A stretch of DNA of 64,000 nucleotides from Pseudo-nitzschia pungens (Eukaryota > Bacillariophyta > Bacillariophyceae > Bacillariales > Bacillariaceae), in the NCBI GenBank assembly GCA_037355855.1, contig CM074759.1, forward strand, positions 8,370,001 to 8,434,000, in the 5' to 3' direction. The notes beneath the pieces are model-generated. The model was not told the DNA's origin and searched no databases. It saw only the letters and a list, made by a program, of their open reading frames with translations. The position numbers and the translations under genes are program-made. Shown piece after piece: positions 44,427 to 51,067 of this stretch (within the stretch, counting starts at the first letter, position 1; every line of letters starts with the position of its first letter).

Positions 44427-45008
44427 CTCACAAGAAGGTTGTTTTAGCAAGTACGTGTACCAGTAAATACCGTAATAATTGTACTAAGGTAAGTTAGCGT
44501 ACTATTATGTCTGGCATACATACCGGGTACCGATAGTTTTTGTTTTTTGATGCGTCTCTTGTTGAGATGAATTGAGATGATTGATCGATGATCGATGATC
44601 GATGATCGAAACAATGATGGAAAAAAGTCGAATATGGAATAAGGTTATGGAACAAGGAACCATGATATCTTATGCACCTTGAAATCCAATGCGCCATGCA
44701 AGATACGGTACCAGGTACGAGATGCGAATGGACATGGGCATATGATATTTATTGTGTGTACTAGTACACGCATTTAGGTTTAATATTTTTCGATTCATTC
44801 GCCGCAATTCCATCATCCCCAAATCAGTGTAGGGAAAGGACTACGTACGAGTACCGTACGTACGCCCTGTTCGGAGAAAGGGTACGTACTTTGGGGTGCG
44901 TAGGAGTACGGTACATACCACATATCAAGTAGAAGTAAGTTAGAGATGATAATAATACAGATTTTACTTTTTTACACATAGCAGCACCTGGTACACATTC
45001 TATGGACC

Positions 45009-45048
45009 GGAATTTTCACGTTTTCGCGCGCAGCGCGACGAAAATTCC
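45009..45048. repeat. 40-bp stem-loop with nested palindromes
   Basis: GGAATTTTC (45009-45017) pairs with GAAAATTCC (45040-45048), and inside them CGCGC pairs with GCGCG around GCA. It lies about 1 kb upstream of the RusA-like gene. It may mark a structural end of the element, but this is inference. Confidence 0.7.
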
Positions 45049-45186
45049 AGGTTTCACGGAACCAGTGAAAACGGGATTCACTAATAGAGTTTCCCCTAGT
45101 TCCCAAGTTCCCACGAGGTGCAGTTTGAATTTTTGTTCAGTTTCCACAAGACCCCTTTATTTTTCAAGCGAGGTCACGCTACTTAA

Positions 45187-45347
45187 GTAAAAGTGTCAAA
45201 AATTATCAGCGATTTTCAGTACTTAAACATATCAATTTGATGTAGGTGCAATATGTAAAACAGTAAAAATATCAAAAAGTATCAGCGATTTGAGTAATTA
45301 CACACATACAACGTAAGTATCACTATGTAGGTGCACTAAGTAAAAAG
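45187..45347. repeat. Two diverged direct repeats of about 75-85 bp
   Basis: Words in the order GTAAAAGTGTCAAAAATTAT, CAGCGATTTTCAGTA, GATGTAGGTGCAATATGTAAA at 45187-45260 are repeated as AGTAAAAATATCAAAAAGTA, CAGCGATTTGAGTA, CTATGTAGGTGCACTAAGTAAA at 45262-45347. Spacing suits iterated protein-binding sites near an element end. Confidence 0.65.
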
Positions 45348-45369
45348 TTTAAATCTAAGCACCAAAAAC

Positions 45370-45970
45370 AAAGCGTTCATGAAAAACAAATTGAAAAACA
45401 AAGCAATTCCGAAGAACTCTCTCACAAATCAGTATCAGAAAAGATCCAAAACCATAAAGCGCTCACGAGCAGGGAAGAGCTCTGTAAACCTTACGAAAAA
45501 CAAAGAGCTTACGAACAACAAAGCGCTCACAAGCAGCACGAACAACAAAGCGCTTACGAACAACAAAGCGCTTACGAACAACAAAGCAACAATTCGTTCC
45601 CTCCACCCACTTACGAACAACGGAGCGCTATTACAACAAAGTGCTTACGAACAACAAAGCAACCGTACGTTCCCTCCACCCACTTGCAAACAACAAAGCG
45701 CTTACGAACAACGAAGCGCTATTACAACGAAGCGCTATTACAACAAAGCGCTTACGAACAACAAGAAAGCAAACGTACATTCCCTCCACCCACCACTTGC
45801 GAACAACAAAGCGCTTCCGAACAACAAGGCGCTATTACAACAACAAAGCGCTTACGAACAACAAAGCAACCGTACGTTCCCTCCACCCACTTGCGAACAA
45901 CAAGAAAGCGCTTCCGAACAACGAGGCGCTATTACAACAAAACGCTTACGAACAAAGCGACGGTACGTCC
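45370..45970. repeat. Higher-order minisatellite (AACAACAAAGCGCTTACG)
   Basis: Units of about 18 bp around ACGAACAACAAAGCGCTT are repeated with variation. A longer period (about 100 bp) is marked by four copies of CGTTCCCTCCACCCACTTGC-like sequence. The unit lacks stop codons in several frames, which creates long but meaningless open frames. The array ends about 120 bp before the RusA-like ATG. Confidence 0.85.
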
Positions 45971-46092
45971 CCGCGACTCGTATCTCTTTTGAATTGGAAG
46001 AAGTGATGTACTAACGCAACGCTCGTCTATTTTCACTTCTCACCAAAGGCTTGAAACGAATCATTGTTTGCTTAGTTCTTGTAAACTGAACA

Positions 46093-46656
46093 ATGGCTCC
46101 AACAACACGGTCGCAAGCCAATCCACCACACTTTGATACCCTCAGGTCAATGCCCTTCAGAAGAAATGATGACGAACTAGCAGTGACTGTTGCTGGAAGA
46201 CCACAGTCAATTAAACGAACTGGCAGTCGAAGTGGAAAGTCATACAGATTCAATACTCAGAAGAAGCTCCAGAAACAATTCGTTGCTGCGATTGCCAAAG
46301 CTCAAACATTACATGGGTTCTCTCCCAAATCATTTGGAGCAACCAACATCAAAGTTGAAGCTGAGTTTGTTTTTCCTCTCAAGAATGGCAACATACAGAA
46401 TGATGTTGACAACCTGGCAAAATTCCTCTTGGATTGTTTTCAACTGAAAGACAAGAATGGGGTCTCTGTTTGTAACAACGATCGGCAAGTTGTGAAACTT
46501 AGTGTCTCCAAAATGTATGGTGTCAACTGTGGTGAAGGCCTTACAAGATTTTGTATCAAGAAAACCACGGAGCAAGCACCCAAAAACTACCGCCCATTTT
46601 GGTTGAATGATGACCAGGTTATTGACTTGACGCTGGACTCCAGCAGTTCTTTGTAA
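46093..46656 (+). CDS. RusA-family Holliday-junction resolvase
   Basis: A 187-aa ORF with the RusA endonuclease fold, which cuts four-way DNA junctions symmetrically as a dimer. After a short N-terminal tail comes the substrate loop AVTVAGRPQSIKRTG (30-44). A strand/helix pair follows, and then the catalytic block NIQNDVDNLAKFLLDCF, giving D104, D106 and K110, with D130 in SVCNNDRQVVKLSVSK. These match the three acidic residues and the lysine known to be essential in E. coli RusA. The length is longer than the roughly 120 aa of bacterial RusA because of both tails. The C-terminus DDQVIDLTLDSSSS reads as a SUMO-interacting motif, a eukaryotic feature. The gene converges on the tyrosine-recombinase gene: its stop lies 61 bp from the displaced stop of that gene, so the two probably belong to one mobile element. 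Confidence 0.8.
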   Translation: MAPTTRSQANPPHFDTLRSMPFRRNDDELAVTVAGRPQSIKRTGSRSGKSYRFNTQKKLQKQFVAAIAKAQTLHGFSPKSFGATNIKVEAEFVFPLKNGNIQNDVDNLAKFLLDCFQLKDKNGVSVCNNDRQVVKLSVSKMYGVNCGEGLTRFCIKKTTEQAPKNYRPFWLNDDQVIDLTLDSSSSL

Positions 46657-46717
46657 AATATTTAGTAACTACTAAGATTTTTGTTATGTAACGTGTATAT
46701 GTAAGAAATCTTTCAAC

Positions 46718-46834
46718 TCAACTCTGAAGGGTTCGCCACATATTCCTGATTCGCTGCACAGGACTTGATGGTGAATTATCTGGAGAAACTTCCTCATCCT
46801 GCACAGGAAGAGGAGACAATGTTGCCGTTGGAGT
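46718..46834 (-). pseudogene. Displaced 3' end of the tyrosine-recombinase gene
   Basis: Read on the minus strand, the DNA left of the 5' LTR continues the recombinase frame for 36 sense codons to a TGA at 46718-46720. It includes PLPVQDEEVSPDNSP and ends IRNMWRTLQS. The target-site copy 46830-46834 supplies the overlap with 51068-51072. The phase is exact: the split codon CC|A is completed by the first base beyond the duplication. Confidence 0.85.
46830..46834. repeat. Target-site duplication GGAGT, left copy
   Basis: GGAGT directly precedes the 5' LTR and is repeated at 51068-51072 directly after the 3' LTR. A 5-bp duplication is the usual size for copia-type integrases. Confidence 0.9.
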
Positions 46835-47256
46835 TATTAAATTGTAACCGTGACACGATCCACTCCATATGCGCACCATGCGCAAAATAGTTTTCTACAG
46901 GGTTTCCAGTACTGCTTATAAACAAGCAGCAAACACAACAAGACAGCAACATCGATTCCCCGACAAGATTGCTGTCATCACTTCTTTAGTTTAACTCTGA
47001 TTTGAATACCTTGATACCTACATCCTGCTCCCTGAGCAACTCCCTGTAGAACTACAAGCCTAGGATCTAACTGACTGTGCCAAGTGGTAGTTAGAATAGA
47101 TTTGGCCAACTGTCTTCCCCTTTGGTCGTAGTGGTGAATCCGAGACTATCGATAGAACGGACCGGCACCTCAACCGGTTTGATTGCTCCTGCTGTATATC
47201 TCCAAGCTTGCCTTAGGACCTATCAGCCTAAAACCAGTTTCAGCTACATTTTAACA
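46835..47256 (+). repeat. 5' long terminal repeat (422 bp)
   Basis: It begins TATTAAATTG and ends CATTTTAACA, an imperfect terminal inverted pair close to the canonical TG...CA ends. It is identical by eye over all 422 bp to the 3' copy at 50646-51067. A TATA-like TTATAAA at 46916-46922 is placed to start transcription toward the GAG gene. Confidence 0.92.
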
Positions 47257-48136
47257 GATTAACAGTCGCAAGCTTATTTTTAAGCTTGCAAAGCTGGAGA
47301 TCTACAGGCCGCGCAAAACAACAAGGGACAACGACGACGACGAAAAGACAACGACCGACGCTGCTCTCAGTTTTAATTCTACACTGGAACACCAAGCCCC
47401 CTGTTGCAAGGGCGTTCCAGGTATTATTATTCTCCTTGTTATTGCGGATAATACAGTACAAACGGCGTCTCGAAACTCCAAGAATTGACGGAGAAAGAAT
47501 TTTTCAAAATTCTGCTGTGCTGCACCTATTTCTCCAGTCACGACGAGACGCAAGTACAACGACGCAAATACAACATATAACCTCCCACTGATAGATCTGT
47601 ATTCTCCGAATACAGCTGTATCTTCCCTTGTATCCACCAGGCAAATATACCCTGTTCCTCTGCCGGATACACCCTTCTCGGATTTATCCACACCACACGG
47701 ACGGTGTTTTTCGACCAACAACGGCGTTTTCGAATGATAACGACGCCTCGAACAACAACGCTGGTTTCGACCAATAACGGTGTTTACAACTGCTGTTTTA
47801 ACGGTGTTTTTCGAACGACAACAGCGCTTTCAAACAACAACGGCGTTTTAACGGTGTTTTCGAACGACAACGGTGTTTTCGAACGACAACGGCGTTTCGA
47901 ACAACAACGACGCTTTTGAACGACACAAGACAGTGCTCAGCAATATTTAACCTCCACCAAGGTCACGAATACAGCTGCAATAACCTCTGTATTTTCCCCA
48001 GGCATATCAACTCCCTGTTCTTGGATCTTATCCTATTCTGGATACTGGATCCTACCACATTGAATTTCGGACATTCTATACTATACCGAACCCAACAACG
48101 AGCTTCGTTCCCTCTGACAACAGCGACAATTCCTTT
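47257..48136 (+). other. Leader of the LTR element with a short tandem array
   Basis: There is no gene between the 5' LTR and the GAG start. The segment just after the LTR (GATTAACAGTCGCAAGC) is where a primer-binding site is expected, but I could not match it to a tRNA. At about 47700-47930 an array of CGAACAACAACGGCGTTTT-like units occurs. Two loosely similar blocks around CCCTGTTC and GGAT follow. Confidence 0.6.
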
Positions 48137-50269
48137 ATGCCTCGTCGACGCACCCGACAAAGCGCTCCCTTTCCCCCATCCTACCAAGATCAATACAGAG
48201 ACCTCCGGTCTATTATCACTGCATCCCATTCTCTTTTTGATCGCCCAATGGCCTCTGACGAATCCGCCAACATGTCCGCTGAGCCTGCCGCAGACACTGC
48301 AATCGCTGATGCCCCCACCAACAACACCCCAACTGAAACCACACCTGATGATACCGCCGCCAGCCCACTCCCAAGGGCTGCCAGCAACCTTACCACACAC
48401 TTCGATCATCATTGTGCTCGTGCCCTTGCCGCACTGTTTGACGTCAGTGATCCGCAATCCTTACTCTGTAATGCTCTCATTGCTTCTGGTATTACCACAT
48501 GGCGAAAATTCATTCGATTGACTGCGCCCATTGTCAACCAACTCCAGTACCGTGATACTCGCAACAACTACTTTGACCTTCCCCCTTTCACCTCTATCCA
48601 ACTGCTTCAATTTGTCAAATTCCGTGACCACCTCAATGCCTCGAAACAACCTTATCGTGATGTCACTCTTTACACGGCTGACGCATTTGATGCTTTTGTT
48701 GACAATCTTGATGATGGTACTATCATGTGTCCTCCTCGGTCATCTGTTCCTTCCCCCAGCTCCGTTTCCCCTTCCACTCTCAGGACCTCTAAAAGCGAAG
48801 ACCAAATCAAGTTTGAACAATGGAGCAAACGATCCCATGACGTCACTGTTTTCAATGTTTATAAAAATGACGCCCGTTTTGAAACCTGGGTCACTGGATT
48901 TCGTGCCCAGCTGGCTGAATACGATGTTGATGTCGACACCTTCCTCGACCCTGACTGGGACCATTCCAATCTTACCCCATTTGGAAAGAAATTGTTCAAC
49001 AAACAATGTAAATTCTTTTGGGTCCTCTTACTTCGAGTCTTTCGCTCTGACCTTTCCTACACCTGTGTCCAGAGTCACACCAGCACCTGCGATGGTAGAG
49101 CTGCCTACTTTGAGTTCCTCAAACTCCGCGAATCCACACACACTCATGAATTTGATGTGGCTGGACAATCACAGCTCCTTCAACGCCTCAACCTCGCCAA
49201 CTGGAAGGACTCCACTGTCCGTTTCTTTACTAAATGGTTTGAAATCTATGACAATCTCTGCCAGATGACTGCTCCTGCTCTCCCAATGAAATATCACATG
49301 CTTCGTTCCACTCTTCTCCATGCTGTCGCTTCTAATGCTAGCCTCAGTGACCAATTTTCTAAGATTCCGATGCCTTCTGCACATGCCTCTGATTCCGTTG
49401 AAGTTCAACACATTCTTCAACTCAAGACCACGCTACTCGCTGAAGCCACTCGATTGGATGCCCGTGCTGTTCTCACGTTACCCAAATCAAGAGCTGATAT
49501 GAACTTCCAGGCCAATTTTCACAGTGCCTTCCCTTATCTTGACTCCTCTGCGTTCACCGATGACTTTGTCAACGATGTTCACACCTACGCTGCGTTTCGT
49601 GCTAGTTCCACGTCTGATCCACCTGTTGACCTTTTCACCTTATCACATCGCCTCCCCCATGCAATCTGGTCTACCTTGAGCCCTATTGCTAAGCAACTCT
49701 GGACTCAATTCCCATCTGCTGACCGCCAAAAGATTGTTCTCAACCTGAACCCCAACAAATTTCCTGAGCCTCCAACCCCCAGTCCCACGCCTGGTTCTGG
49801 CACACCTATTGGACGTCAAGCCTACTTCCATTCCACCCGTGCTTCCCCTGAACAAACTAGCCCTGATCCAATTTTCAGTGCTCCTCCTGATGACCAGTCC
49901 CCTAACGATCCTGGTACGGACGCCTCCGATGCTCTGGTTACCCAATGGATTGCCCGGCAGCACGGTTCCAAACCCACCGGCTCATACCAACAACTTGCCA
50001 AGCAGGGCTCTCTATATACACACCCAACACGTTCTTCCACCATCGGGAAATCACCTTCCAAATCCAAGCTTCCCCTCGCCTCTTCCATGTCACCTGGCCA
50101 TCCCGCTCGGCTCCTTGCTGACAACCCCAAGGCCCCTACCAAACTCGTTGCCCGCATGGCTGATGGCTCTCAATCTGTTGTTGCCCACTTCGATGATCCT
50201 ATCGCTGGCCAGTCTGTTACTCATCTTCTCCAAACACACACCAGTCCTCACAACTGGTCACTCTGCTAA
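48137..50269 (+). CDS. Retrotransposon GAG protein (CoDi/copia-like)
   Basis: A 710-aa ORF. The centre, KFEQWSKRSHDVTVFNVYKN followed by RFETWVTGFRAQL and DTFLDPDWDHS, follows the pattern of GAG capsid regions of diatom copia-type (CoDi) elements: a fixed 'K-R-D...F...K-D...F..W' block followed by 'VLDP'. Later, RSTLLHAVASN and helical segments fit a capsid. The N-terminus is basic (MPRRRTRQSAP) then P/T/A-rich. The C-terminal 150 residues are proline/serine-rich. I see no CCHC zinc knuckle and no aspartic-protease DTG motif. The stop at 50267-50269 is followed by non-coding DNA, so POL is missing rather than frameshifted. The product could form virus-like particles for the element's RNA. Confidence 0.75.
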   Translation: MPRRRTRQSAPFPPSYQDQYRDLRSIITASHSLFDRPMASDESANMSAEPAADTAIADAPTNNTPTETTPDDTAASPLPRAASNLTTHFDHHCARALAALFDVSDPQSLLCNALIASGITTWRKFIRLTAPIVNQLQYRDTRNNYFDLPPFTSIQLLQFVKFRDHLNASKQPYRDVTLYTADAFDAFVDNLDDGTIMCPPRSSVPSPSSVSPSTLRTSKSEDQIKFEQWSKRSHDVTVFNVYKNDARFETWVTGFRAQLAEYDVDVDTFLDPDWDHSNLTPFGKKLFNKQCKFFWVLLLRVFRSDLSYTCVQSHTSTCDGRAAYFEFLKLRESTHTHEFDVAGQSQLLQRLNLANWKDSTVRFFTKWFEIYDNLCQMTAPALPMKYHMLRSTLLHAVASNASLSDQFSKIPMPSAHASDSVEVQHILQLKTTLLAEATRLDARAVLTLPKSRADMNFQANFHSAFPYLDSSAFTDDFVNDVHTYAAFRASSTSDPPVDLFTLSHRLPHAIWSTLSPIAKQLWTQFPSADRQKIVLNLNPNKFPEPPTPSPTPGSGTPIGRQAYFHSTRASPEQTSPDPIFSAPPDDQSPNDPGTDASDALVTQWIARQHGSKPTGSYQQLAKQGSLYTHPTRSSTIGKSPSKSKLPLASSMSPGHPARLLADNPKAPTKLVARMADGSQSVVAHFDDPIAGQSVTHLLQTHTSPHNWSLC

Positions 50270-50645
50270 CATGCTTCCATTTCTGTCTCCTTCTTGTCCT
50301 CTGCCTCATTCCCTTTCGTCATCTGGGGCGTTCTCTTCAGAGATGCCATTGGCAATATGCAGAGTCCCAACAACATCCGCTCATACAGATCCCACACCAA
50401 ACATGGGGCGCATCTTCCAGCTGATATCGCCCAACAACAGGGCGCATCTTCAGGCTCTGTGCCATCACTCATCCACATGGGGCGCATCTCACCTGCGCTA
50501 TTGCCCATCCCTTTACTCAACGTGGGGCGCAACCTATGCGCTATTGCCCATACTTGCTTTCATTTATTTCCGTCTGTGTCACAGCTCCAACATGTCCATG
50601 ACAACGAAGAAAGATTCTCTTGCTTCCCTGATCATAGATGGGGCG
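50270..50645 (+). other. 3' region of the LTR element with repeated polypurine-like motif
   Basis: A TGGGGCG-type motif, usually followed by CA, occurs near 50404, 50438 (as AGGGCGCAT), 50480 and 50522, and last at about 50639-50645 directly before the 3' LTR. The final one is positioned as the polypurine tract that primes plus-strand synthesis. No ORF is supported. Confidence 0.7.
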
Positions 50646-51067
50646 TATTAAATTGTAACCGTGACACGATCCACTCCATATGCGCACCATGCGCAAAATA
50701 GTTTTCTACAGGGTTTCCAGTACTGCTTATAAACAAGCAGCAAACACAACAAGACAGCAACATCGATTCCCCGACAAGATTGCTGTCATCACTTCTTTAG
50801 TTTAACTCTGATTTGAATACCTTGATACCTACATCCTGCTCCCTGAGCAACTCCCTGTAGAACTACAAGCCTAGGATCTAACTGACTGTGCCAAGTGGTA
50901 GTTAGAATAGATTTGGCCAACTGTCTTCCCCTTTGGTCGTAGTGGTGAATCCGAGACTATCGATAGAACGGACCGGCACCTCAACCGGTTTGATTGCTCC
51001 TGCTGTATATCTCCAAGCTTGCCTTAGGACCTATCAGCCTAAAACCAGTTTCAGCTACATTTTAACA
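50646..51067 (+). repeat. 3' long terminal repeat (422 bp)
   Basis: Identical to the 5' LTR as far as I can read, with the TATA-like TTATAAA at 50727-50733. Its outer end TTTTAACA abuts GGAGT. The first 13 bases of this LTR read from the recombinase side now supply three foreign codons (V-K-M) and a TAG stop to the interrupted recombinase frame. Confidence 0.92.

Larger units (their letters stand above)
44427..46092. other. Left flank of the compound mobile region
   Basis: There is no gene here. In order it holds GATCGATGATCGATGATC repeats (about 44583-44605), TACGTACG words, a hairpin at 45009-45048, a pair of diverged direct repeats (45187-45347) and the minisatellite (45370-45970). One end of the recombinase/RusA element should lie here, but no matching terminal repeat was found on the right side. 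Confidence 0.5.
46835..51067 (+). mobile_element. GAG-only LTR retrotransposon (4,233 bp)
   Basis: It is a complete LTR element by structure: two identical 422-bp LTRs, a purine-rich tract (GATGGGGCG) directly before the 3' LTR, a 5-bp duplication GGAGT, and one long ORF. The internal 3.4 kb has no protease, integrase, reverse transcriptase or RNase H. It therefore has the organisation of a TR-GAG/LARD-type non-autonomous element that must borrow POL from a relative. Identical LTRs imply recent insertion. It sits in the last codons of the recombinase gene. Confidence 0.9.

Noticed and set aside
43068..44447. Plus-strand ORF of 459 codons opposite the methyltransferase
   Set aside because: The minus strand encodes a full set of METTL21 motifs. 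The plus-strand product is only valine-, cysteine- and arginine-rich repeats.
45480..45970. Possible CRISPR array
   Set aside because: The units are contiguous degenerate tandem repeats without unique spacers, and the genome is eukaryotic.
45379..46014. 211-codon ORF in the minisatellite before the RusA-like gene
   Set aside because: The 18-bp unit has no stops in several frames, so open frames arise by default. There is no non-repetitive domain.
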